Shown: positions 1 through 11,270, counted from the stretch's first letter. The stretch is 14,955 bases of DNA from Rhizophlyctis rosea (GCA_027596075.1 JADGJC010000425.1:7379-22333), one strand, 5' to 3'. Numbers and translations are program-made. The notes: generated by a model from the letters alone, not told the origin.

Positions 1-629
1 GGGGCGTTGAATATGCTCACATTGTGAGATCGCGCAAGACTTCTCTTTGTTGCTCTGAAGCCCAAAGTGCTGGTCACATGCTGGTCGCGGGTGACCATTG
101 TAGCTGTCGCTGAAAGCACACGGAGTTTGGGCCGCCCTTTAGCGCAGGAGCGTTAGGAGACAATCAATCCAAAGTCACCCACGTCTACGGTTTGCAACCA
201 AATATCAACGTTTCAGTGGCTGCGAAAGAAAATCTTCTTGCCACTATCAGTGCTGGCAGTCTCGGCTGGAAAACTGCAGCTGAGGCCGCCACAGGCCGGT
301 GCGCTTTACAGACGCACTCGAACTACTCGAAAGGGGGCTGTTTTCTACTGAACTGATGGGGCAATGTGGCGAAGTGGGTTCTCTTGGGTATTGTCTTCGC
401 CTGCGAAATATGGTCAAGATGAGAAAATTGAGAGGGGGAAGCTTGGGAACTGGGTATGTGGATCAACCTACCTACTGGGGAGTTGGGCTTTCCCAATTTT
501 CCCACGGCCCCACTGAGGAAGGACTTGGTGAATGGAGTGAGGGTACCTACCTCGTCGCGAGCTTCCTGTTGCTGGTCAATGGGTATGGTGCATAACCTAG
601 GCCACCAGACTGGGGAGTTGCGCTGACTC

Positions 630-658
630 TCTGCCCAAGTAGGCACTAGGTGGGCAGA
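630..658. repeat. Perfect 8-bp inverted repeat
   Basis: TCTGCCCA at 630-637 is matched by its exact reverse complement TGGGCAGA at 651-658, with a 13-nt spacer. It could be a protein-binding dyad or a chance match. Nothing around it shows a function. Confidence 0.4.
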
Positions 659-837
659 AGATGCACTCTCACAGCAAACACAGTAACCAATTTGATCACT
701 AGGGGTGGGTGTGTGTCGAGTCACATACTCATGCTGTGACCTGTGGCTGGTCCAGCTGGTCCATGGTGGCTCGTACAGGTAGCTACAATGCAAATTCCCA
801 GTGTCTCGCGGATCGGACAAGCAGCTATGTCACCAGC

Positions 838-849
838 AGCTACGTAGCT
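838..849. repeat. 12-bp perfect palindrome AGCTACGTAGCT
   Basis: The 12 bases are identical to their reverse complement. Shorter AGCTA(C/T) words lie nearby, in GGTAGCTACAATG around 780 and GCAGCTATG around 821. The cluster sits about 600 bp upstream of the complex I subunit start. It may be a regulator site, but no known factor is identified. Confidence 0.35.
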
Positions 850-1187
850 ACTGATGGTATTTGTATGCAACATCCCACCCACTAGCCCACTATCCCACCA
901 GACGATGGCTAACTAGTCTCAAGACGGTTCGAACCATTCATCTGTACGCATTGAGTAAGATTGTAAAGTTGTTGCCGTTGGGAAGTGTGAATCACTATCA
1001 GTCACACTGTGTCAGTGTCAGCCTGTCCCACAACAACAGCACACAACATTCCCACAGTCCATCCACGATGCAAACGGAAGGTCATCCAAAGTCCAAACAG
1101 TTTCCAAGTCAGAACCCCAATAGGTACCATACCATCCCTCCATCGTAGAAAGGCGGGCTGACGACGGATACCCCACAGCCTTCTCAC

Positions 1188-1194
1188 TATAAAG
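1188..1194 (+). promoter_or_regulatory. TATA box of the complex I subunit gene
   Basis: TATAAAG lies in the context CTCACTATAAAGTGG. It is about 250 bp upstream of the chosen ATG at 1442 and about 90 bp upstream of a strong 5' splice site at 1281. That spacing would place transcription start near 1215-1230. Position and sequence fit a core promoter, but no transcript data support it here. Confidence 0.5.
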
Positions 1195-1280
1195 TGGAAC
1201 GTATCAACTTACGCACGTACTGAGACAAGTACGCTGAATAACCAGCAGGACGCGAGAGAGCAATATCACAAAACGAAACG

Positions 1281-1436
1281 GTAAGTTGACTATTTCCAAG
1301 ATGGGTGCCGGAAAGTGTTTCCCCACACTCTTTCGTGTGCTGCCGTTTTGGAGATTCTCACCTCAGATATCCTTTTAACTTCACATCGACGTCAACCAAT
1401 CCCTCGCTCCCAGCAACTGGTCGTATCCGCGCTTAG
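1281..1436 (+). other. Probable 5' UTR intron (3' end uncertain)
   Basis: A near-consensus donor GTAAGT begins at 1281. Possible acceptors are CTCAG ending at 1366, CCCAG ending at 1413 and CTTAG ending at 1436. The last lies just five bases before the ATG at 1442. Splicing would remove an upstream ATG at 1301, which otherwise opens a 25-codon frame ending at 1378. Leader introns are common in basidiomycetes. The donor is clear, but the acceptor choice is a guess. Confidence 0.4.
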
Positions 1437-1441
1437 ACGGC

Positions 1442-2543
<1,102 letters not shown>

Positions 2544-2976
2544 ATGCTAGAATATATGACAAGAAGAACAGATAAAGGTTTCTTATTGAAGGCAGTTGGC
2601 GCTTGGGTTATGGTTTGTTTATTGCGCCTTCTTATGAAGATTGAAAAGCACAGATACGGGTCATATAAGTTGGTGGAGAGGCATTGCAGTAGCAGGCATC
2701 CCAAAATCACTGGCATATGCCCACACTGTGCCAAACAATGATCTTAAGCAATTTTGGGCTCTGGAGTGTTTACTAAAATGACGCGTGACTCATGACACAA
2801 TTTTTCGACCTTCTTTGCACCAAGATACCCGCAATGCGAACATTCTCTCCAGCTGCTGTGCGTTGGATGCTCTGTTAGGTACAAAATGCTGTATGACACC
2901 TCATTGTTCTTCTGTATAGTTGCTGTATGGAATTGATTGAGATTTTTCAATTTTGAAGAGCGCAACAAGTTTCAGC
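2544..2976. other. Convergent 3' intergenic region
   Basis: About 430 bp separate the stop of the complex I gene (+) from the stop of the F-BAR gene (-). It should hold both 3' UTRs. Short open frames of 60-80 codons occur on both strands, but none has conserved features. I see no clear AATAAA signal and no RNA gene. Confidence 0.55.
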
Positions 2977-5285
2977 TCACCCCGGCACATAGCCTAAAGA
3001 TTGTACAGCAAGGTGAGAAGACTGTCTCCGCATAGTTGTACAACGCCTGCTACGCACCTTCTTGATACACTCCATTCCGTGCAACCCTTACTCTCCACCA
3101 GCTGTACAAATAGATGATCGCATTAATGATGATCTGATCCCTACTTCTGACAAACCTGACCACATACCCATCGTCCTGTTTCTCCAATACTTCCAAAATG
3201 TCGCCGCTCTTCACTTCCAGCTCTTGTGAGTCAGGCTGCGCTTCAAAATTATAAAGCACCTTTGCTCGACAAAGTACCCGTTCCGCCTTTGGAGTTCCCC
3301 CGCCCCCTGGACTTCCTGTTACTCCCCCTCCCATACCGCTAACATTGCCGTTTCCACGCTGTTCCAATTCATTCATTCGCACCGATTGTGGTGTACCAGC
3401 CTCACGCTTTTGTGGTGAACGCTCGTTGAGTGATAACCCAGAAGTAGATGAGGTATCTGAAAATGGAGTGATGGGACTATTTAAGTCTGCGCGGTCGCGG
3501 ATGGATGCAGGTGCTTCCGGTAGAGGTGTGCCATCAACAGATGCAATATACACAGCCAGCTTGTGTTTCCTCAGAAGGATCGTGTCTCCCCGTCGAATCA
3601 AAGCTTCTCTTTGGTCATTGAGGTCTCGATTAACGGCAGGGTCTGCTTGCGCCTAAAAAAAAAGACAGTATTCGATGAACCAGAAGTTTGCAGCTCTCCT
3701 CAATTACTCCTGACAAACCTTATCTTTGTACACTCCCATCAGCGTTTCCACTCCCTGTCGCTTCTTCTCCGTCTCGGCAAGTTCCTTGTCCAATTGTTTA
3801 ATCCGTTCTGCAGCCTTCTTTCTCCCTTGTTTGGCGGGCAAGGTAACTATGGCATCGTCCTTGCCTTCATCCTTTCAACGTTAAGTATGAAACCGGCTCT
3901 GTCACTATGGTTCCTTCTTATGTGTACAGGCGATGGGTCACCGCTTACCAGATCATCCTTTGCTTTTGTAAAACCCCGCATGCTGGTCTTGCGATTTGTT
4001 GTTGCATCCTTGAACTGAGACATGGTAGAATGAATCAGCTGGTTACAAGATTATATTCAAGTCCCATACGGCACCACTCACTGTCTTCTCCTCAAATGTG
4101 AAATCAGGTGGCAGAGCTTCATTCGTCTTCATTAGTTTCACAAACAACTCCTCATCGTAACTAGGGGAAATGGTTCCGAATGTTGATGTCATTGATTTTG
4201 TTGCTGTACCCCATGGTTCCAGTTGTGCCGTCATTGTGTCCGCATATTTGGTGAAAGAGGTTTTTAGGAATGCGATTCGGTTAGTCTCATCCTCCCGCTG
4301 AACTTCGTCCAGTATTGAGGGCAGACTTTCATTGTAGTGTTTGGATTTCTTTTCGTTTGTTTCGGCTACGGGACGCTGCGTCAAAAAATTGAAAGTGCAT
4401 ATGGACTAGAAATTCATACCAATGCAGTCTTTGTACTCCTTTGTCGCCTCCTGAGAAAGCAGTGCTTTCTTTTCCGCATCATTGCGCAGCTACAAAACAC
4501 CATAATTTAGTTATCTCACACGACACCCGCAGAAATATCATTCCGCAGTCCACAAACAAACCTTTTCAATGTCCTTCTTCGTTGTGTTCATATCCTGACT
4601 AGCAGTCTCATACGCCATTTTCGCCGTCTCCATATCTTTCATCGCCCGTTCATATTTGCCGCGAACTTTCTCCAAGTTATCCGTGCACCGTTTATACTCT
4701 GCAATGGCTTTTCGGATGTCGTCAAAGCGCTGTCGAACAAGCTTTTCATTCTCCCGGGCTTGTGCTTTCACCGATTTCCGTAGATCTGCGTCTAGTGTCG
4801 TGGAAACGTTCAAATGACAGGTTGCTAGATTGTCTGTCTCGTTCAACAGTTGTGACCAGCTCTGCGCTACAGTGCTGATTTGACGATTAGAGTACGACCG
4901 GCAGAGCAAGGCAAATAGGTAATATGCAGCGAAGCCACGTACCCGCTTTGCACGGCCTTTTGAAAAGTCCCAGAGCCCTTGTCATTATTCTTCTTGGCTA
5001 GTTCATCTTTATGGGTCCGCACGAGCTTTTGCAAACTCTTGGCATAATCGGCTTCAATTTCCGCCCGCTTTTTGAGGAACTCGTTGAAACGTTCTGTGAA
5101 CTCGATGCCCGTTTCGCAATATTGCTCCACTTGCTTCCATTGATCCTGGGAAGATGATCCAGATGATATCGTAGGGGCCAACGTTGATGAATATGCCAGT
5201 TGGTTATGTGAGCTGTGCACGGTGAAAGGACGACCAAGGCAGCAGGAAAGTCGCAACTTACCCACAATTCTGCACCAAAACCCAT
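2977..5285 (-). CDS. F-BAR and SH3 domain protein (CIP4/Bzz1-like), 10 exons
   Basis: Family members bind curved plasma membrane as F-BAR dimers and recruit actin nucleators through SH3, in endocytosis and cell growth. Exons, 5' to 3': 5262-5285, 4943-5145, 4562-4874, 4420-4489, 4082-4365, 3949-4014, 3719-3871, 3168-3652, 3058-3101, 2977-2993. Every junction keeps the frame, giving 552 aa. The start MGFGAELW joins DQWKQVEQYCETGIEF, matching the family opening (GxELWDQ). Residues 1 to about 300 form the helical F-BAR domain. About 320-375 is a basic coiled coil (AAERIKQLDKELAETEKKRQ) resembling an HR1 region. A Ser/Gly/Pro-rich linker follows, then SH3 from about 499, with VLYNFEAQ, an acidic RT loop and WW at 534-535. 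Yeast Bzz1 has two SH3 domains; only one is seen here, and it stops early at GYVPG. The architecture fits TOCA/CIP4 better, so no symbol is given. The family is secure, the exact orthologue is not. Confidence 0.9.
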
Positions 5286-5826
5286 ATCAGTATCCGTAGG
5301 AGTTCAAAACGATCAGCGTACAATCGAGCAGGCAGTTTTGTTGTGACGAAAAATGGCCCAATGATTCACGCTTAGTGATGCTTTTCCGCCCGAAACATCG
5401 AATCAAAAGTGAGCAAACTTCTGGCACATAAAATAGCCGTGTCACCCCAAGTTCTGTTTCTCTGTTGTCGGAGTAGTTATGAATCAATGATCGATGATCA
5501 GGGTACCCACGCCGCGAGTCGAGCGACTGTGTTTACAATCGTCAGCCACATGAAACATTGCAATACGACTTCCGTGTATGTTTAGTATGTATCCCAAAAG
5601 AATGTGAGTGAAAGAGTGCATACTTTACTTTCGCGTACACTATAAGAGCTATCTATCTGGAAAATATTCCCATCTGCATATCAACTACCTCCCCATCCCC
5701 CAACCGACTATATCTAAAGACTGATGATGATGGTTCTGACTATACATAACACATATTGAACTGGCTGATACAATTGTTCTCTCAACTGGAGCCCATCAGT
5801 GACGAAACTCTTCTGATGATATTGCC
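5286..5826. other. Intergenic: F-BAR promoter and PEPC 3' UTR
   Basis: Both flanking genes are on the minus strand. These 540 bp therefore hold the 3' UTR of the carboxylase (5826 downward) and the promoter of the F-BAR gene (upstream of 5285). A short dyad TGATC-GAT-GATCA lies around 5488-5501. A TATAAGA word near 5641 points along the plus strand and has no gene behind it. I see no coding sequence or RNA gene. Confidence 0.5.
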
Positions 5827-8800
5827 TTATCCGGTGTTACCCATGCCGGCGGCGATGCCTTGGATGGTGACGCTCATAGTGTCCCTCAGAATCGGGTCTT
5901 CTTGTGCCCCGTCTTCCTCGTGTTCCCTCAAGAGTCGCAAAACCTCAACTTGGATCAAGTTCAACGGGTCAGTAAAGGGAATACGAGCTTCAATAGCACG
6001 ACGAACGACGGGGTCCTGCGCCAAAAGTCGGTCGCCCTGAATCACTTCTTGAATAAGGCCGATGCAGCGGTTCAATCGTGCACGCAAATCGGCGCCGACA
6101 TATTGAACGGATGAGGGAGCAAGTCGACTGTCGTAGTAACCTGATATTCCAATGTGAGTTATGACCCCTTCGATGATTGTGTACAAAAATGACTTTACCA
6201 GAGATTTGCGCATCCGCCTTGGCGAGCACCATCTGAATCAAATCGACAGTACTCTTGAAAAACGGCCAGTTTTGGTACATGTCGCGCAACAATTCAAGCT
6301 GACCGGCCTCTTTCACGGAGGCTATGGCATCATCAAAACCGAGCCACACCGGGAGGTGGAGGCGAGTTTGCGTGAATGCAAAGATCCAAGGAATAGCACG
6401 CAAAGTATCAATTCCTCCTGTAGCCTTACGCTTCGCGGGCCTGCATGTCATTTTAAGTCGTCGGCCAACGATAACCTATTTTAAGCTCAGCATTACCAAC
6501 CTGGAGCCGATGTTCATCTGCCCAATCTCGCCAATAGGAGTGGCAGCCCTGAAGTAAGGAGTGAAATCGGCGGTCTCACGAACGACTTTGCGGTAGTTGT
6601 CGCAAGAAGTCTAGGAAGGAATTAACGCTACATGAGAAATGACTCCGTCATACTTCTGTATGAGCTTGGTCCCCTACCTCAGACATCTTTTCAATCAGTT
6701 CACGCCATTCTGGTTTCGGTGACTCGGGAGGCGCAAGCTGCACATACACGTCAACATTCCGGCAAAACAAGAGCTTGAAGATACTTCAAATCTTACGGTG
6801 GCAATCAAGGTCGCGGTGGTGTACCGTTCCAATGTCTGCTCGGCAGTGGCTTGGTGGCCGAAATGGCTGAAAAGACCTGATGAGATGGGAAACGGCAATG
6901 AGACCAGACTGCAGCAAACTCACTGGTCAATGATTTCGCCCTGAATAGTAATACGCATGCTGGTGGACAAAACCGGGGGAAAATCAGCCATAAGGCCAAT
7001 GTGATTGTTGAAAAGTTGCCTTACCGGCCCTGGATCGTTCCACTGGGCTGAGACAAGATCGCAAGGTGCTGGGGTCTGTCCAAACTTTGAGTAATGCGGC
7101 ACGATACTTGACGAAAACGTCACTGGCGAACCCACCCTCCACCACGTCCAACACTGCCTCCGCGACCGTGGAACAAAGTCAACTGAACGCCGTGTTTCTT
7201 ACAAGTGTTTACCAACTCCTCTTGCGTGCGGTACAAAGACCAAACTGCCAAAAATAGAGCCATTGGTCTCATGCTGCTGGATCACATATTACTGACGATA
7301 TACCTGAAGTCAAACGACTCCCATCTTTGGCAGAATCGGAGTAACCCAGCATGACCTCCTGATGCCCGTTAATCTCCTTGAGGTACCAGTCAACCGACAA
7401 AAGGCGCTCAACGGTTTCGGTGGCGCCTGAGGACGTCAACGTTGGTCAACAACCAGCGCAGATACATGCTCAAAAATCATTCCAAACCCACCTTCCAAAT
7501 CGGCCTTCGTCTCGAAAAGTGGAACCACACGCATTGGGTGGGTCATACCCACAGTTTTTTGCAACAAAGACACGGCAAGAACGTCGGAAGGCTGTGCCGA
7601 ACCATGTCAACATGCGAGATAAAATAATTGAGGGCTGCGGATATACACACCAGCTTGGCCATGGAAATCACATAGCCGCCCAAGCAGTCGGTACCAACAG
7701 TCGCCAACATCCGGAAAGTGTCAATGACCTCGGTTGCGTTTGCAGAGACATGGTCTGTGCTGTAGATGTGAATTTTTTCCCCATAATGTCGGCTAACGCT
7801 AGCTGCTTACCAGTGTCTGGAGTGCCATGGGGCCAATTGGCAGGGAGCAAGGGCCGACGACTTTGGAGCTCTGCGGAAGTGTCGTGAATCAGCATTGCTT
7901 TCTGGTTGTGCACACAAAAAAAACTCGAACCATACCTTGAATTAACCATTCTTGCTTCTTCTCCTCAGGCCAGTCGTGGTATGAACCCAAGTTCAGCCAT
8001 TGAGTGATGGCATCGATGACCTCGGCATGACGATCGGACTCTTGACGAATGTCTTAAAGATAACACCATTGCAATCAGCGTCAACATCTTCCCAAATTTT
8101 CCTCCTACTGACATAGAATATCAACTCACCCAATTTTACAAGTGAGAGACCGAATGCGGAGATCCTCCTTATCAAACTCTTCAGTCGCCCCTTCGCAATG
8201 TCCACGTCACCAACTTCCACCAAGCTGCGGTAGCAAAGTTCGAGGGGTTCAAGGACATCTTTCGCGGAGCTGATGAAACCAGCAGGAGGCGCAGAAGGTT
8301 GAGAAACACCGATAGCTTGACTGAGATACTCCTCAGTGACCTTGCACCGATCGCGTAGAGGGGCCAAAAGCAAACGGTACGGTTCGTCGCGAGGAATGTT
8401 GCCGCGAGAAAAGGTGAGGTTGGTCTTGCGGGATGAGCCAATAATGGTCTCCGAATCAAGATGAGCGATCGCGGCGTCGAGTTCCGCGGAGCCCTTCGTC
8501 ATGGACAACTCCCACATCAATTTATCGATTTCCGCATAAATCAATGTGGCAGCACGCCAGCGTGAGATTTTGATAACTTCACGGGTGACTTCTGACGTGA
8601 CATAAGGGTTTCCATCACGATCACCTGGAGCCAAAGCACCTCAGTTTCTCAAGTCGCTGAGCGGATAATTCACGATTGCCTACCTCCAATCCAGCTCCCG
8701 AACGTAATGAGTGACTTATCCATGGGAAGTGGCTCTTGTCCGATAGACTCCAGTGCGTTGTCGACAGTGTTCGCAAATGCCGGGAGGGAGGTCCACAAAC

Positions 8801-10038
8801 TTGTTTCCAAAACCATAAGACCGTTGCGTGCTTCGTCCTCCGGTGTAGGCTTGATACGGCGGACAGTGTTGGATCTCCTGATGCATGAAAAGTGTTTACG
8901 TCAGAAGAAACGAGTCAAACAATTACAGAACAATCTTTGCAAAACTCACCAAGCGGCCAAAATTTCCCGTCGGATGGCGACTCTAACCTCTTGCTTTTCA
9001 TCTGGGGTGCTAGAAGACCAAAAACGATTTGAGTTGACAACGACATTTTGATGGGTTGACTTTCCACTTACAGGACCGTCTTATCACGGTATTCCAACAA
9101 TTCAGCGATTTTGAAGTATTTGTCCAATAGAGTCCGGCGAGCCGCCTGTGTCGGGTGAGCGGTCAGAACGAGCTCGATTTCTTGGTTGACAAGAGTATCC
9201 CGGATGACTTTTCCGTCGAAGCCTTTTATGATAGGGCCATGTCAGATTAAGGATGGGGTGATTCGGACCATGTCACCTTACCTTTCTCCTGAAGAAATTT
9301 GAATGCATCCTTGCATGTTTGCCTGAAGAACAAAGAGCTTTCGCCCCTGCGATAGCCGCGCCATCGTCGCACACGATGTTGACGCTCCGCAATATCTAGA
9401 TGAGTTGACATTGTCAATTGTATGGTTAGAGTGCGGAAACATGCTGACGTTAGGGACCCAAAACTCACCAGCCAGCGTCAAGAATTCGTGAAACACACGA
9501 GCAACCTCCAGCATGTCACTAGGAGCGGACAATTGCCTGACCAACCCCACCAATGTGTCGAAAGATTGCTCCGTAGGCTTTTGGAAATATTCCCGAGCGG
9601 CGTCCATCAACTCCTCGATGATCGAAGCCAATCGCTCTGGCGTTCCGCCAGCAACTCCAGCATGCTCTTTGATGATGTTCATGAGAAGCTCGCAAAGCAA
9701 TACGACATCCGTCTGGTGGCACAGAATGTGAGCAAAGAAAATTGCACTATCACCCATTTTCCAAACATGGCGCGGCTTTGTTTACTCCTGCAACTGCAGC
9801 GGCGCTTGGGAGGCTCCAGCAGACATACCTGGAGAGGAGATTGGAAATCGACAGCGTCCCCTTGATGGAAAGGAGAGTTTCGTTGCTGGTCAGATAAGTT
9901 CCTGTCTGACCCGACCAACTTGCTGACGAGATCTGGAACGGAAGGAGCTCGGACATGCTGACCCTTCTGACCAAGAAGGCGAGGAGACAAAGGAGATCCA
10001 GCCGCGTTGACGACCGGATCAGGTGCGTCGGAGGTCAT
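5827..10038 (-). CDS. ppc: Phosphoenolpyruvate carboxylase, 20 exons, complete
   Basis: PEPC joins bicarbonate to phosphoenolpyruvate to make oxaloacetate, refilling the citric acid cycle in the cytosol. Exons, 5' to 3': 9829-10038, 9469-9712, 9282-9395, 9072-9222, 8950-9009, 8684-8877, 8130-8624, 7936-8052, 7811-7870, 7651-7754, 7492-7591, 7304-7426, 7136-7244, 7025-7075, 6924-6959, 6797-6866, 6678-6737, 6501-6610, 6199-6440, 5827-6140. All 19 introns are GT-AG, 56-116 nt, and keep frame: 987 aa (E. coli 883, plants about 966). Catalytic motifs are intact: LTAHPTQ (H212), GGDRDGNP (325-331), DIRQES (R492), GYSDSAKD (644-651), [13 protein letters not shown] (682-694), GSRPAKRK (801-808) and the C-terminal GNTG. 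K877, R936, R691 and N985 match the E. coli aspartate-inhibitor residues K773, R832, R587 and N881, at a constant offset of 104, so feedback inhibition is likely. The first 70 residues are an extra Ser/Pro-rich segment without the plant phosphorylation motif. An in-frame stop just upstream fixes the ATG at 10038. Confidence 0.97.
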
Positions 10039-10343
10039 ACTTATGTTTTAATACAAGCTAGTGCTGCCAACAAGGCTATCGATCTGGCAAGTTCGATAGT
10101 CGACTATGAGTTCGTGAAGTGACGTTTTTTCTTCCACATGATTGGGGCTGTACCTTTGAGGGTATTGCAGAAAGGCAAAGTGCGCACCTTGAGATCAGTC
10201 CGTAAACGCGCCCTTCCCGACTTGAGCGTGCAATTGGGACCGCTGTTGCTGCTTGGCTGGATTCCCACTTGGAGGAGAGAGTTGAGAAAGAGTTTGTATG
10301 CCTATTTGGAGATTGGGAGGGAGGGGCGGGTGTGGACCGTGTG

Positions 10344-10383
10344 GGTATTATCTCTGTTACCTACGGTTACCGAAGGTAATACC
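10344..10383. repeat. Nested inverted repeats with GTTACC/GGTAA words
   Basis: An outer pair GGTATTA (10344-10350) and TAATACC (10377-10383) encloses a second pair TTACCT (10357-10362) and AGGTAA (10374-10379). The two pairs overlap, so they are alternative foldings. A related dyad lies at 10913-10928. The site may bind a regulator of the carboxylase, or may mark the edge of an inserted sequence. Confidence 0.4.
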
Positions 10384-10507
10384 TAACATGACAGAGCACT
10401 CAGCAAACCGAGTGATTTGAACTGTTGGGGCGCTAGCTGAGTGTTGGGGCACGACTCATCATGGCTTGGTTTCGTTTTGGCTTGGAGCTGGGCATGGCCC
10501 ATGGGGG

Positions 10508-10611
10508 CTGCTGGCTAGGGCTGCTGGCTGGGGCTGCTGGTTGGGGCTGCTGGTTGGGGCTGCTGGCTGGGGCTGCTGGCTGGGGCTGCTGGCTGGGGCT
10601 GCTGGCTGGGG
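10508..10611 (+). repeat. 13-bp minisatellite, 8 copies
   Basis: The unit CTGCTGGCTGGGG is repeated head to tail eight times without a gap. Copy 1 (10508-10520) reads GCTAGGG at its end, and copies 3 and 4 (10534-10559) carry GTTGGGG. The other five are identical. The plus strand has regularly spaced G runs with 9-nt loops, so a long-loop G-quadruplex is possible. Because 13 is not a multiple of three, the repeat is open in two frames and gives Leu/Ala/Gly/Trp-rich translations. These are artefacts of composition. Confidence 0.95.
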
Positions 10612-10665
10612 GCGCACGGGCGCGGACTTTCTCTTCTCCGTTTTCCGACTCCCGACTTTGCCGGA

Positions 10666-10699
10666 AGCCGCGAGTCCGGGACTCAGGAGTCAGGCGGCT
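10666..10699. repeat. Imperfect hairpin built on GAGTC/GACTC
   Basis: AGCCGC (10666-10671) pairs with GCGGCT (10694-10699). Inside, GAGTC (10672-10676) pairs with GACTC (10680-10684) across a three-base loop. Further GACTC/GAGTC copies lie just left, near 10648, and inside at 10686-10691. The role is unknown. It lies beside the minisatellite. Confidence 0.35.
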
Positions 10700-10804
10700 C
10701 TGGCAAAATGGCCGGTCGATGACGTGTATTGTAATACGCGGGCACCTTTAACCGTCACACCGATTCCCAAATATATCCTGACAGCGAGTGCAGTAGTGTG
10801 AGTG

Positions 10805-10827
10805 CACTGGCCTTAGGCCTAGCAGTG
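10805..10827. repeat. Dyad CACTG...CAGTG around TAGGCCTA
   Basis: CACTG (10805-10809) and CAGTG (10823-10827) are inverted copies flanking the perfect 8-bp palindrome TAGGCCTA (10814-10821). This could be a regulator site in the divergent promoter region, or chance. Confidence 0.3.
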
Positions 10828-10912
10828 GCGCTGCCGGTGGACCCCACACGATGGATCGTAGTAGCACAACCGGAGGACACACACCACACACACTTAATCA
10901 CACAACCAAATC

Positions 10913-10928
10913 GGTAACCAAAGTTACC
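10913..10928. repeat. Short hairpin GGTAAC-CAAA-GTTACC
   Basis: A perfect 6-bp stem with a 4-nt loop, followed by TAATAGGTAT. The same words (GTTACC, GGTAA, GGTATTA) make up the nested inverted repeat at 10344-10383, about 530 bp away on the other side of the minisatellite. Confidence 0.4.
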
Positions 10929-11270
10929 AGTAATAGGTATTTGAGATTGATCATTGGTCCACTGCTCCACCACGTTTTCCCGTTGTTTGTAAGTTGTCCC
11001 ACATCAAACTCATTGGTATCCCTTCCAAACGGTTTGTGTCCTTCATCTTCTCCACCTCCTTCAACCAATCAATCTCGGCAACTTTGGGCCGAACCCACTC
11101 TGGCCCGATTTGGAAACATTGGACACTTTCACCTTGGGGTCTCCCTCCCTCGCGGGCCCTCTCCCACCCAGTTCGCCCCGCCTGAGTCCATAGTTTTTTT
11201 GTCGACCACGAAGACTGCTACTTCGCAGACTGTCAGAAACATGGCCAACGTTCCCTACTAATCTCCCATT

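Larger units (their letters stand above)
1..1180. other. Region without a supportable gene
   Basis: I see no conserved protein in these 1.2 kb. A few frames stay open for 60-165 codons on either strand, but none shows a recognisable motif or a convincing exon structure. The most protein-like stretch is the + frame 114-356, about 80 codons with no start codon, containing a run that reads VYGLQPNINVSVAAKENL. A 12-bp direct repeat (ACTGGGGAGTTG) occurs at 474-485 and 609-620. The part from about 850 onward is rich in CCCAC/CACTA words and is probably upstream promoter DNA of the gene starting at 1442. Confidence 0.5.

Noticed and set aside
114..356. Plus-strand open frame of about 80 codons with somewhat protein-like composition
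   Set aside because: No start codon, no convincing splice acceptor or family match. Too weak to call an exon.
323..820. 165-codon open frame on the minus strand
   Set aside because: No recognisable motif, odd Pro/Ser/Trp-rich composition, no intron signals or neighbours supporting it. Likely a chance open frame in intergenic DNA.
10461..10801. Two overlapping frames of 96 and 111 codons rich in Gly, Leu, Ala and Trp
   Set aside because: They are translations of the 13-bp minisatellite, which stays open in more than one frame for lack of stop words.
10851..11261. 136-codon plus-strand frame upstream of the repeat-tailed gene
   Set aside because: Low-complexity Thr/Ser/Pro composition, no domain, and a competing overlapping frame of equal quality. 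Treated as leader or intergenic.
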